Positions 1 to 4,670 are shown, counted from the first letter of the stretch. The stretch is DNA of 10,049 nucleotides from JAZDGL01 sp043806975 (GCA_043806975.1 JAZDGL010000059.1:1-10049); one strand, 5' to 3'. Notes: generated by a model not told the origin, from the letters alone. Program-made: numbers and translations.

Positions 1-626
1 CCTGAATTTTTTAAAGGAGAAATTTCAAACGCCCATCTGCACGGCTGGCTGCACCATCCTTGGTTAGCGCTGCGATCAGAAAGAAATTTGCTTAAAATAC
101 ATCGCCCCGAATAAGAAACGCACATTGCTCCATGGATAAAACATTCCAACTCAACCTCCGGCAGCTTCTTGTGAATTTCTTTTATCTCCTCGAGAGAAAC
201 TTCCCGCGCTAAAATAATCCGCTTTACTCCTTGCTGCGCCCAAAATTTCGCCGCCTGCCAGTTAGTGCAATTTGCCTGTGTTGATAAATGAATTTCCATT
301 TCTGGCGCAATCTCTTTTGCCATTTGCAAAACCCCTGGATCAGAAATTATTAACGCGTCAATACCCGCTTCTTTATATTTTTTAATCGCTTCTCCTATTT
401 TTTTCAAATGATGATTATGCGGATAGATGTTAAGCGTGCCATAAACTTTTTTACCGCGACTATGCGCGTATAAAGCCCCTTTTTGCATTTCAGAGAAAGT
501 AAAATCGTTTATTCTGCTACGCAAACTAAAATCAGGCACACCTGCATAAACCGCATCAGCGCCAAAAAGAAAAGCAGTTTTTAATTTTTCCAATGTTCCC
601 GCAGGAGACAAAAGTTCTAATTTCAT
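1..626 (-). CDS. U32 family peptidase / TrhP-type protein, N-terminal 208 residues (cut by window edge)
   Basis: The start codon is at 626 and the frame is open to base 3, so only the first 208 residues of a protein that is usually about 400 aa or more are present. It begins with the U32 signature MKLELLSPAGTLEKLKTA, then GADAVYAGVPDFSLR (about residues 23-37), LNIYPHN, and LSTQANCTNWQAAKFWA. Near the end is the family hallmark HGAMCVSYSGRC (165-176), followed by RSANQGWCSQPCRW (185-198). Cys169, Cys176 and Cys192 match the positions of the [4Fe-4S]-binding cysteines described for the related UbiU, so an Fe-S cluster is likely. U32 members act on RNA or small-molecule hydroxylation (TrhP: tRNA U34 hydroxylation; RlhA: 23S rRNA). 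TrhP is my best guess but the C-terminal half is missing. Its ATG directly follows the TAA of the upstream 97-aa gene, which implies co-transcription and coupled translation. Confidence 0.88.
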   Translation of the reverse strand, partial: MKLELLSPAGTLEKLKTAFLFGADAVYAGVPDFSLRSRINDFTFSEMQKGALYAHSRGKKVYGTLNIYPHNHHLKKIGEAIKKYKEAGIDALIISDPGVLQMAKEIAPEMEIHLSTQANCTNWQAAKFWAQQGVKRIILAREVSLEEIKEIHKKLPEVELECFIHGAMCVSYSGRCILSKFLSDRSANQGWCSQPCRWAFEISPLKNS

Positions 627-920
627 TTAAATTCCTAATGCTCTTCTTATTCTTTCCCCTTCCTTCTCTATGAGATCCCCGTCATACTCGCCATTATGCG
701 CCCTTGCCCCACCATAAGAAGGTCTTTTTGCGTCAAAATGAATATCCAGCTCAAAACCTTCGCCCATATTTTTCGGATAAATATGGAATCTTGGATAATC
801 AGCCCCGCCAATTTGCCTTATATAATTCAGCTCCCCTTTCCGATTAACATTCTCAAAATACCCAATCTCGCGCATTAGCGTTTTCAAATTTTTCCCTCCG
901 CCTTGAATTTGTAGTTTCAT
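627..920 (-). CDS. conserved small protein of unknown function (97 aa), upstream partner of the U32 gene
   Basis: This is a soluble, basic, glycine-rich 97-aa protein starting MKLQIQGGGKNLKTLMREIG and ending in a charged helix-like tail (LIEKEGERIRRALGI). There is no signal peptide or membrane segment. Aromatic and glycine-rich strands in the middle (YPRFHIYP, GFELDIHFDAKRP) suggest a small alpha/beta fold. I do not recognise a named domain, although similar small proteins occur in Patescibacteria. The stop codon (627-629) abuts the ATG of the U32 gene with no spacer, so the two are probably one operon from the promoter at 971-998. No Shine-Dalgarno sequence is visible before the ATG; the leader is simply AT-rich. 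A role linked to the U32 enzyme (for example RNA binding) would be a guess from context only. Confidence 0.78.
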   Translation of the reverse strand: MKLQIQGGGKNLKTLMREIGYFENVNRKGELNYIRQIGGADYPRFHIYPKNMGEGFELDIHFDAKRPSYGGARAHNGEYDGDLIEKEGERIRRALGI

Positions 921-970
921 TTAAGTTTAATGATTACTTAATTATTTTTTAAAACATTTATTGTATTTTA

Positions 971-998
971 ATTATAGTATAAGCCCAAGAGGCGTCAA
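971..998 (-). promoter_or_regulatory. sigma70-type promoter for the 97-aa / U32 operon
   Basis: Read on the minus strand, TTGACG (998-993) and a perfect TATAAT (976-971) are separated by 16 bp. Transcription would start near 964, leaving a leader of about 44 nt before the ATG at 920. A second similar hexamer (TTAACG, 1009-1004) lies just upstream. Confidence 0.7.
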
Positions 999-1023
999 GG
1001 AGGCGTTAAGAACAACCGTTGAG

Positions 1024-1064
1024 TTTTATCCTTAAAAGTTTTAAGAAAATTTTTGAGGATAAAA
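1024..1064. promoter_or_regulatory. nested inverted repeats between divergent genes (operator-like dyad)
   Basis: The outer arms TTTTATCCT (1024-1032) and AGGATAAAA (1056-1064) are perfect 9-bp complements. A second perfect dyad, CTTAAAA-G-TTTTAAG (1031-1045), overlaps the left arm. No T-run follows either side, so it does not look like a terminator. It sits between the promoter of the minus-strand operon and the proposed plus-strand promoter, where a repressor or other DNA-binding protein could control both. Confidence 0.4.
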
Positions 1065-1081
1065 AGTTTAGTTCATAAAAT
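1053..1081 (+). promoter_or_regulatory. probable promoter of the secreted-protein gene
   Basis: TTGAGG (1053-1058), a 17-bp spacer, and TAAAAT (1076-1081) fit a sigma70 promoter with 4/6 and 5/6 matches. The start would fall near 1088, in the first G run, giving a leader of about 100 nt. The -35 hexamer overlaps the right arm of the dyad at 1056-1064. A TATAAT at 1124-1129 is an alternative -10, but it has no -35 partner. Confidence 0.42.
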
Positions 1082-1083
1082 AT

Positions 1084-1135
1084 GGGGGCGCGAGGGGGAT
1101 ATGGGGGCGTAAAAAAACGGAGGTATAATTGGGGG
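1084..1135 (+). other. cluster of four G5 runs in the leader (possible G-quadruplex)
   Basis: GGGGG occurs at 1084-1088, 1094-1098, 1103-1107 and 1131-1135, with loops of 5, 4 and 23 nt. TATGGGGGCG is repeated exactly at 1081-1090 and 1100-1109. In a strongly AT-rich intergenic region this is conspicuous. If transcription starts near 1088 the runs lie in the 5' untranslated RNA. GGAGG (1119-1123) also precedes a short in-frame TTG/GTG-started reading frame that ends with TAA at 1168-1170. Confidence 0.4.
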
Positions 1136-1188
1136 TGCAAAAAAGGTCGAAACAAAATCGTAAAAATTAATAATATAAAGAAAAAAAT

Positions 1189-1695
1189 ATGATCAAAAAA
1201 ATTACTGGGGGAATGTTAGCATTGGCGCTATCGGGAGGTTTGTTATTTGCTCAACCAGCCTGCGCGCAAACAACAACTAGCAATAATTCATCTTCAAATA
1301 TATTGTCGGAAAATATATCCGCCGATTCAGAACTTATAATAATCCAGGGGGCGGCAGAAATTTTAGGAACTACCCCGTTAAGCCTGATTATGGAAATGTA
1401 TAAAGAGAAAAAAACCCTTACAGAAATTATTGAAGAATATGGAATGGGCATAGATGATTTTATCGCAGAAATGCGAAATCGCTTCGCGCTTAAACTTGAA
1501 GAAATGCGCGCCACCTATGATCTTCCTAATAAAGGAGAATTTTTAGATAAATACCTTTCCCAATTTCCCTTGGCGCAAATTTATGCGCTAAAACTTTACG
1601 ATACCTTGCGCGAATACCCCGCGGTAAGCGCTAAAATTACCCAAGCCGCCACAACAGGATGGAGACAATATAAAAGACGAGCGCTATTTAGATAA
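1189..1695 (+). CDS. secreted protein of unknown function with signal peptide (168 aa)
   Basis: The N-terminus is a textbook Sec signal peptide: basic MIKK, a hydrophobic core (residues 8-21), and a signal peptidase I site of the AxA type, ACA-Q, with cleavage expected after residue 26. A Ser/Asn/Thr-rich linker (27-45) follows. The mature part is mostly helical and charged: EILGTTPLSLIMEMYKEKKT, then EEYGMGIDDFIAEMRNRFALKLEEM, then a tail ending TTGWRQYKRRALFR. The pattern of short helices with a turn Gly resembles tandem small helical repeats, but I cannot name a family. The mature protein should be exported across the single membrane, or lie in the cell-envelope space. No Shine-Dalgarno motif precedes the ATG (AT-rich). 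It is a single-gene unit, closed by the terminator at 1715-1741. Confidence 0.75.
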   Translation: MIKKITGGMLALALSGGLLFAQPACAQTTTSNNSSSNILSENISADSELIIIQGAAEILGTTPLSLIMEMYKEKKTLTEIIEEYGMGIDDFIAEMRNRFALKLEEMRATYDLPNKGEFLDKYLSQFPLAQIYALKLYDTLREYPAVSAKITQAATTGWRQYKRRALFR

Positions 1696-1714
1696 TTAGC
1701 GCGCTCATAATCGC

Positions 1715-1741
1715 AAAAACAGGTCAAACGGCCTGTTTTTG
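1715..1741. terminator. bidirectional intrinsic terminator between the secreted-protein gene and tRNA-Thr
   Basis: Stem ACAGGTC (1719-1725) with loop AAAC and GGCCTGT (1730-1736) has one G-U pair. It is extended by flanking A/T pairs, with a T-run on both strands (1736-1740 on plus, 1714-1718 read from minus). It can end the plus-strand gene and the minus-strand tRNA transcript. Confidence 0.75.
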
Positions 1742-1771
1742 ATTTTAATTGATAATTGATAATTGATTCTG

Positions 1772-1844
1772 AGCCCCCTGTCAGGCTTGAACTGACGACC
1801 TGCGGTTTACGATACCGCCGCTCTGCCAACTGAGCTAAGGGGGC
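1772..1844 (-). tRNA. tRNA-Thr (anticodon CGT)
   Basis: The minus strand folds as a complete cloverleaf. The acceptor is GCCCCCT/AGGGGGC. The D arm is GCTC/GAGC with loop AGTTGGCA. The anticodon arm is GCGGT/ACCGC with loop ATCGTAA (C34 G35 T36), decoding ACG threonine. The variable loop is 5 nt and the T arm is GTCAG-TTCAAGC-CTGAC. The discriminator is T and no 3' CCA is encoded. Identity features G1-C72, C2-G71, G35 and U36 agree with threonine. Confidence 0.95.
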
Positions 1845-1857
1845 GCTGCTAGAATGG

Positions 1858-1889
1858 ACGACTGCCGCAAAACAAGTTCTGATATTTTC
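1858..1889 (+). repeat. half copy (left arm) of the MITE-like palindromic repeat
   Basis: The segment GCCGCAAAACAAGTTCTGAT, followed by ATTTTC, aligns with the left arms of the full copies at 2285 and 8706 (shared GCAAAACAAATTCCGAT core and following pyrimidine tract). No matching right arm is visible downstream, so this is a truncated or solo copy. It lies immediately 5' of tRNA-Thr, inside its predicted leader. Confidence 0.55.
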
Positions 1890-1897
1890 TTGATATA

Positions 1898-1926
1898 AAT
1901 ATACTAAAAAATGACCTAAAATTCAA
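1898..1926 (-). promoter_or_regulatory. probable tRNA-Thr promoter
   Basis: On the minus strand TTGAAT (1926-1921), a 17-bp spacer and TATATT (1903-1898) form a good sigma70 promoter. The start near 1891 would give about 47 nt of precursor before the tRNA 5' end at 1844, and this leader includes the half repeat. Confidence 0.55.
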
Positions 1927-1957
1927 GTGGTTCGTCTGTAAATTTCGTCAGCTAGAC

Positions 1958-1986
1958 TTGACAATAATTAAAATTTGCAGTATACT
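1958..1986 (+). promoter_or_regulatory. near-consensus sigma70 promoter of the short transcription unit
   Basis: Perfect TTGACA (1958-1963), a 17-bp spacer, and TATACT (1981-1986). This is the strongest promoter match in the window. It drives rightward into the 48-aa ORF unit that ends at 2277, and diverges from the tRNA-Thr promoter. Confidence 0.75.
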
Positions 1987-1993
1987 GATTTTT

Positions 1994-2016
1994 GTTGCTG
2001 ATTAAAGCAATTTTTT
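1994..2016 (+). promoter_or_regulatory. start-proximal hairpin with T-tract (possible attenuator)
   Basis: TTGCT (1995-1999), loop GATTAA, AGCAA (2006-2010), then six T. The stem is only 5 bp (6 with a terminal G-U), so it would be a weak terminator, but it lies right at the predicted transcript start. Confidence 0.3.
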
Positions 2017-2033
2017 AATTCATTTTTAACCAT

Positions 2034-2180
2034 ATGAACCGCTTAAACCCTTATTTAATACATCTTTTACATTGCTCGCATATTTTAACGCACGGGCATA
2101 CTTATTGCGGCTATTATTGCAAAAAGTTAACAATAAATCACAAAAAAGACTTAGTTTTTATACGAAAAATTTTATTTTAA
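2034..2180 (+). CDS. candidate 48-aa Cys/His-rich small protein
   Basis: ATG at 2034 and TAA at 2178-2180 enclose 48 codons. The N-terminal half is crowded with metal-ligand residues: His10, His13, Cys14, His16, His20, His22, Cys25, Cys29 (context LLHCSHILTHGHTYCGYYC). The C-terminal half is basic (KKLTINHKKDLVFIRKILF). No known family is recognised. Support is mainly context: a very strong promoter 48 nt upstream, a strong terminator 70 nt downstream, and no other gene in the unit. Against it, there is no Shine-Dalgarno sequence, and the unit could instead encode a non-coding RNA. A metal-binding micropeptide or leader peptide is an inference from composition only. A perfect palindrome, TTATTTTAAAATAA (2172-2185), covers the stop codon. 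Confidence 0.4.
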   Translation: MNRLNPYLIHLLHCSHILTHGHTYCGYYCKKLTINHKKDLVFIRKILF

Positions 2181-2208
2181 AATAAGTTGACAAGAAACAA
2201 ATATGCTT

Positions 2209-2233
2209 AAATAGCCTCTTTTTCGCTATTTTT
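2209..2233 (+). terminator. AT-rich hairpin, possible first terminator of the short unit
   Basis: AAATAGC (2209-2215), a 9-nt loop, and GCTATTT (2225-2231), followed by TT. It is a weak, AT-rich stem placed 17 nt before the stronger terminator. Confidence 0.35.
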
Positions 2234-2249
2234 GCAGAACATTCTTATT

Positions 2250-2277
2250 AAAAATCAGGGGTTCCTCCCTGATTTTT
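2250..2277. terminator. strong bidirectional intrinsic terminator
   Basis: AAAAATCAGGG (2250-2260), loop GTTCCT, and CCCTGATTTTT (2267-2277) form a perfect 11-bp stem with A/T runs on both sides. It closes the plus-strand unit from 1986 and can stop leftward transcription from the cupin gene. Confidence 0.8.
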
Positions 2278-2284
2278 AGTTTAA

Positions 2285-2372
2285 AGCTCCCACAAAATAA
2301 ATTCCGATATTTTCCCCCTTAATAAGGGGGAAAATAAAAGGGATTTTAAAATAAATTTGTTTTGCGGAAGCT
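2285..2372. repeat. MITE-like palindromic repeat, full copy A
   Basis: This is an 88-bp element with imperfect terminal inverted repeats: left arm AGCTCCCACAAAATAAATT, right arm (read inverted) AGCTTCCGCAAAACAAATT. A perfect 13-bp inner palindrome (2309-2335: ATTTTCCCCCTTA, centre A, TAAGGGGGAAAAT) lies between them. It shares ends, the internal TTCCGAT motif and the inner pyrimidine/purine palindrome with the copy at 8706-8806. It encodes no protein and lies between two genes. Non-autonomous transposition (MITE) or a REP-type hairpin are the likely explanations. Confidence 0.7.
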
Positions 2373-2447
2373 ATCGCAACAATTTCCCCTGCCCCGCTTT
2401 TCGCCTGCAAAAATTACATCTTACCAACACTTTTTACCGTATTACCA

Positions 2448-2846
2448 CTATTCGCTTGTTTTTCCATCAAATTCCGCCTCGCTGGCTTCCGCTTCTTCTT
2501 TTGTCGCGCGTATTATTCCGTCTTTGTGATGAGCGGGAGAATAAATAGTATAAAGTTTGAGATCCTCTGAATTAGAAAGATTGATGACATTATGCCGCGC
2601 TCCCGCAGGGATAACTACTGCATCGCCATCTTCAACGCTATATTCATTCCCATCAATAACGCACTTACCCTTTCCGCTTTCAAAGCGAAAAAACTGATCA
2701 TTCGCGGGATGAACTTCCATCCCAATTTCTTCATTCGGCATCAAGCTCATTAGCACTAATTGGCTGTACTTGCCCGTATAAAGCACTTTGCGGAAATTTC
2801 CGTTTTCCAAAGTGTCTTTTTCTATATTTGTCTTATATCCTTGCAT
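2448..2846 (-). CDS. cupin-domain protein (132 aa)
   Basis: This single-domain cupin (Cupin_2 type) fills residues 25-105. Cupin motif 2 is perfect, GDAVVIPAGARHNVIN, with Gly74, Pro80, Gly82, His85 and Asn89. Motif 1 is the variant EEIGMEVHPANDQFFRFESG, in which His46 and Glu56 are kept but the usual second histidine is replaced (PAND). This variant is typical of a widespread small cupin family often labelled mannose-6-phosphate-isomerase-like. His46, Glu56 and His85 could bind a metal. The substrate is unknown and isomerase activity should not be assumed. Length is normal; the tail after residue 115 is Glu/Ala-rich and variable. There is no Shine-Dalgarno sequence. A promoter with an extended -10 lies at 3017-3025, upstream of the decayed gene at 2887-2989. 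The gene is followed downstream by repeat copy A and the terminator at 2250-2277. Confidence 0.88.
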   Translation of the reverse strand: MQGYKTNIEKDTLENGNFRKVLYTGKYSQLVLMSLMPNEEIGMEVHPANDQFFRFESGKGKCVIDGNEYSVEDGDAVVIPAGARHNVINLSNSEDLKLYTIYSPAHHKDGIIRATKEEAEASEAEFDGKTSE

Positions 2847-2886
2847 AGTTTTTAAATTACGAATTATTTTTTAGAGAATTTTCCCC

Positions 2887-2989
2887 CTATTTTTTACTAT
2901 TTGATCTTAAAGGCTTGGCGTTCTTATCGTAAACATAAAACTCGTCGTTTTTTTGCCTTTTTTGCGCTTGTAAGATTGCTGTTTGCCAT
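2887..2989 (-). pseudogene. remnant: EcoRI-type adenine methyltransferase start fused to a BRO/DinD-like C-terminal tail, frameshifted
   Basis: From the ATG at 2989 the minus strand reads MANSNLTSAKKAK; after dropping one A from a seven-A tract (2948-2954) it continues NDEFYVYDKNAKPLRSNSKK and a TAG stop. MANxNLxxAKxAKNDEFY is the conserved N-terminus of EcoRI-family N6-adenine methyltransferases, which continue with TQ and several hundred residues absent here. The tail KNAKPLRSNSKK matches the end of the BRO/DinD-like pseudogene at 7411 (KNAKQLKLNSKK) in protein and DNA, about 32 of 42 bases by eye. It therefore looks like a deletion scar joining two genes of a restriction-type cassette. As it stands only 21 residues are readable before a stop. 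Confidence 0.6.
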
Positions 2990-3016
2990 AATTATTCCAA
3001 CGAATTTATTTTAACT

Positions 3017-3025
3017 ATTCTATCA
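3017..3025 (-). promoter_or_regulatory. extended -10 promoter element upstream of the remnant/cupin
   Basis: TGATAGAAT read on the minus strand (3025-3017) is an extended -10 box. There is no clear -35. It would start transcription near 3010, through the remnant and into the cupin gene. Confidence 0.4.
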
Positions 3026-3063
3026 TATTTTCCCCCGCCTTGCCACTAATAGCTAATTCTACG

Positions 3064-3094
3064 CATAGAGATACGGCGCTGCCTCGTCTCTATG
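3064..3094. repeat. REP-like hairpin
   Basis: CATAGAGA (3064-3071) and TCTCTATG (3087-3094) are perfect 8-bp arms. A G-T pair and an inner GGC/GCC stem around GCT extend it after a 2-nt mismatch. There is no adjacent T-tract. It resembles the GC-rich AGAGACG...CGTCTCT palindromes common between bacterial genes. Confidence 0.5.
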
Positions 3095-3161
3095 AATTTA
3101 GAGTCGCTTAATGGAAGACATCGTCCTCCCAAGACGGACAGGAAACCAAGTTTCAGAATTT
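3094..3161 (+). pseudogene. tRNA-Gly(CCC)-like relic
   Basis: Three of the four arms can be drawn. The D arm is GTC (3103-3105)/GAC (3117-3119) with TTAATGG in the loop. A perfect 5-bp anticodon arm, TCGTC-CTCCCAA-GACGG (3121-3137), has anticodon CCC. A T-arm-like stem, GAAAC (3142-3146)/GTTTC (3150-3154), has only a 3-nt loop. The flanking 7-mers that should form the acceptor stem do not pair. The stretch GCTTAATGGAAGA...CATCGTCCTCCCAAGACG is what a glycine tRNA looks like, so this is read as a decayed or truncated copy, not a working tRNA. Confidence 0.3.
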
Positions 3162-3200
3162 ATCAGGATATGTGTATATTCTGGATCTTGGATATCTAAT

Positions 3201-3479
3201 CTAACGCGCAAGGCGCTTGAACCGTATTATGGCGGAGACCACAGCGCCCATACTCGAAGAATTTCTGATGCGCATATCAACGGCGGACACGATCAGATGG
3301 AATTTTTCTCGTTTGAGCAAAAAATCTTTATCTAACTTTGAAAAATTGTATTGATTTGCTTGCGGCGGCACATTTTGAAACGAGTTACTGTCATTATGAT
3401 TTAGATAAGTCTTTCCAAATACTATTCCAAAAGTTAATATAGCTCCGGCAATAAAAAGAATAAATATCTTTTTATCCAT
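3201..3479 (-). CDS. small membrane-anchored protein of unknown function (92 aa), possibly 3'-disrupted
   Basis: The N-terminus MDKKIFILFIAGAILTFGIVFG is a short basic stretch followed by one hydrophobic segment (residues 4-22), consistent with a membrane anchor or uncleaved signal. A polar Asn/Gln-rich linker (27-45) and a basic region (LDKDFLLKREKFHLI) follow. The last 30 residues (MRIRNSSSMGAVVSAIIRFKRLAR) look less protein-like. The base composition changes there from AT-rich to mixed, so the original C-terminus may have been lost. Another minus-strand frame just downstream (3098-3226) is open for 42 codons and ends at the REP-like hairpin. A strong extended -10 promoter precedes the start codon by about 30 bp, which supports the start at 3479. 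No family is recognised. Confidence 0.5.
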   Translation of the reverse strand: MDKKIFILFIAGAILTFGIVFGKTYLNHNDSNSFQNVPPQANQYNFSKLDKDFLLKREKFHLIVSAVDMRIRNSSSMGAVVSAIIRFKRLAR

Positions 3480-3508
3480 AAATTTAATTATTAGTTATCA
3501 ATAATAAA

Positions 3509-3517
3509 ATTATAACA
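3509..3517 (-). promoter_or_regulatory. extended -10 promoter of the 92-aa gene
   Basis: TGTTATAAT on the minus strand (3517-3509) is a perfect extended -10 element. Initiation near 3502 gives a leader of about 22 nt. Confidence 0.55.
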
Positions 3518-3596
3518 TATTTCTTGAGTAATTAAAAAAATGAGCTTGGAAAAATTTACTGCCTTGGCGGGAAATTTCTGTTTTTTTATTTTACTC

Positions 3597-3625
3597 TTGC
3601 TTTTTTCTTCGGTTTGATGTAATTT
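3597..3625 (+). promoter_or_regulatory. possible promoter of the 157-aa gene
   Basis: TTGCTT (3597-3602), a 17-bp spacer, and TAATTT (3620-3625). It is a moderate match, placed about 75 nt upstream of the start codon. Confidence 0.3.
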
Positions 3626-3704
3626 ACGACTTAGGAGAGACACGCCTGTGCTTTTCTCAATTTGTATTTTGAAAACTAGCAAAAAACAAAAGGAGGATAC
3701 AAAA

Positions 3705-4178
3705 ATGATAGGACGAAACAACATCACGATTGATGAATCACTGCAACAGTTTCCATTCCTAAAAAATCTGCTTAAAAATCTGCCTGAAAACACAAAACAT
3801 AATCCATTAATGATTGAGGTATTAGAGATAGATAACGACTTTCTGAATCTATCACTCATGGAAAACGAAAGTGAAGCCTTTGGGCATGGAAATGTACGGC
3901 AAACTTTGTATGTCGCGTATAGCGACAACAGCTTTCATCATGTTTTTGTAAAAAGATCAAGTAGAAAGATATATCCACCAGAATATCTTCATCCTGATTT
4001 GGAATATCCGCCCGATGATGATGGTAAAAGCGAGACGATTCACGAAGCTCTCTCCCGCGAAAATTTAACAGAACACAAATATGTTATTCTGCACAAAATA
4101 GGCTTTCTCGACGGATGGTCATCTATACCTTTTAATAATCTCGCTATCGCGTCAGTTAAAGATAAACTGAAAAAATAA
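3705..4178 (+). CDS. protein of unknown function (157 aa)
   Basis: The start is set by an excellent Shine-Dalgarno AGGAGG (3691-3696), 8 nt before the ATG at 3705. This is the only strong ribosome site of a main gene in the window. An upstream ATG at 3648 in the same frame has none and adds a Lys-rich stretch, so it is rejected. The protein is soluble and acidic to neutral: MIGRNNITIDESLQQFPFLK, then a beta-rich middle with RQTLYVAYSDNSFHHVFVKR, a Pro/Asp-rich loop (IYPPEYLHPDLEYPPDDDG), and a helical C-terminus ending ASVKDKLKK. There is no signal peptide, membrane helix or catalytic motif that I recognise. It is monocistronic, closed by the terminator at 4204-4238. The distinct ribosome site relative to its neighbours may hint at transfer from another host. 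Confidence 0.7.
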   Translation: MIGRNNITIDESLQQFPFLKNLLKNLPENTKHNPLMIEVLEIDNDFLNLSLMENESEAFGHGNVRQTLYVAYSDNSFHHVFVKRSSRKIYPPEYLHPDLEYPPDDDGKSETIHEALSRENLTEHKYVILHKIGFLDGWSSIPFNNLAIASVKDKLKK

Positions 4179-4203
4179 CGCGACTTGCGATTCTACTGTG
4201 CAT

Positions 4204-4238
4204 AAGCCCCTTGCGAAATTTTAGCTTGGGGCTTTTTT
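4204..4238 (+). terminator. intrinsic terminator of the 157-aa gene
   Basis: AAGCCCC (4204-4210) pairs with GGGGCTT (4228-4234), with an inner GC pair. A run of six T (4233-4238) follows. There is no T-run in the opposite direction. Confidence 0.8.
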
Positions 4239-4302
4239 ATAAAACAACAAACGAGTTTGCCGCAAACCCCAAGTGCCAAGGGACAAAGCCCCAAACGAGA
4301 CG

Positions 4303-4318
4303 GCTAATTTAAATTAGC
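4303..4318. promoter_or_regulatory. perfect 16-bp palindrome
   Basis: GCTAATTTAAATTAGC is fully self-complementary with no spacer. It lies in the 142-bp gap between the convergent 157-aa and 94-aa genes, where I otherwise see only the terminator and a small GTTTG-CCG-CAAAC hairpin. It could be a protein-binding site, but it is not near a promoter I can identify. Confidence 0.3.
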
Positions 4319-4380
4319 GGGATATCCTAAACTTTGCACGAAATTTCTTTGGGAATCTTTTGCTGATTCAAAAACGCCAA

Positions 4381-4665
4381 TTATTTTTTACGCGGACCGC
4401 CCCAACTCCAATGCGGTTTTTCACCCTTCCAATAACCAAAAGCGATAAATAACGCAATCATTAGCAGAAAACCCAAAAGCGCCGCGCCGGGCGCGTCATC
4501 AATCTCCCCAACATAGATACCGAAAAAACCAATCGCTAAACCAAAAACCACGACAATCCAACCTTGCCATCGGACTGGGACCCAACCCCAACCGTACCAT
4601 TTGGCCTTAAACCAAAGTCCTCGCGGATTATCTTTGATATATTCTAAATATTCTTTAAAAATCAT
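4381..4665 (-). CDS. small two-helix membrane protein of unknown function (94 aa)
   Basis: The N-terminus is an amphipathic, Trp-rich segment (MIFKEYLEYIKDNPRGLWFKAKWYGWGWVPVRWQGW written in parts: MIFKEYLEYIKDNPRGLWFK, then AKWYGWGWVPVRWQGW). Two hydrophobic helices follow at about residues 36-52 and 61-77, separated by a short acidic loop (GEIDDAPG). The tail is basic and aromatic (KGEKPHWSWGGPRKK). Similar short Trp-rich membrane proteins are common in Patescibacteria, so this may be an ordinary envelope protein and not part of the island. It starts 5 bp after the stop of the BRO/DinD-like gene and is probably co-transcribed with it. No Shine-Dalgarno sequence is visible. Confidence 0.75.
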   Translation of the reverse strand: MIFKEYLEYIKDNPRGLWFKAKWYGWGWVPVRWQGWIVVVFGLAIGFFGIYVGEIDDAPGAALLGFLLMIALFIAFGYWKGEKPHWSWGGPRKK

Positions 4666-4670
4666 ATTTT

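Noticed and set aside
1124..1129. TATAAT before the secreted-protein gene as the main promoter
   Set aside because: There is no -35 at proper distance and no extended -10. TTGAGG-17-TAAAAT at 1053-1081 is better supported.
1748..1767. Short tandem GATAATT units as a CRISPR or iteron array
   Set aside because: There are only about two and a half 7-bp units and no spacers; it is simple AT repetition next to the terminator.
2187..2192. Second TTGACA in the short transcription unit
   Set aside because: No acceptable -10 lies 16-18 bp downstream.
1990..2280. 6S RNA, tmRNA, SRP RNA or RNase P RNA in the orphan transcription unit
   Set aside because: No characteristic ends, long rod-like pairing, tRNA-like domain or conserved loops could be found by eye.
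3111..3335. Plus-strand 74-codon ORF
   Set aside because: It overlaps the tRNA-like relic and the antisense of the 92-aa gene, and has no promoter, ribosome site or recognisable domain.
3648..3704. Upstream ATG extending the 157-aa gene by 19 residues
   Set aside because: It has no ribosome site, while the internal ATG at 3705 has a perfect AGGAGG at good spacing.
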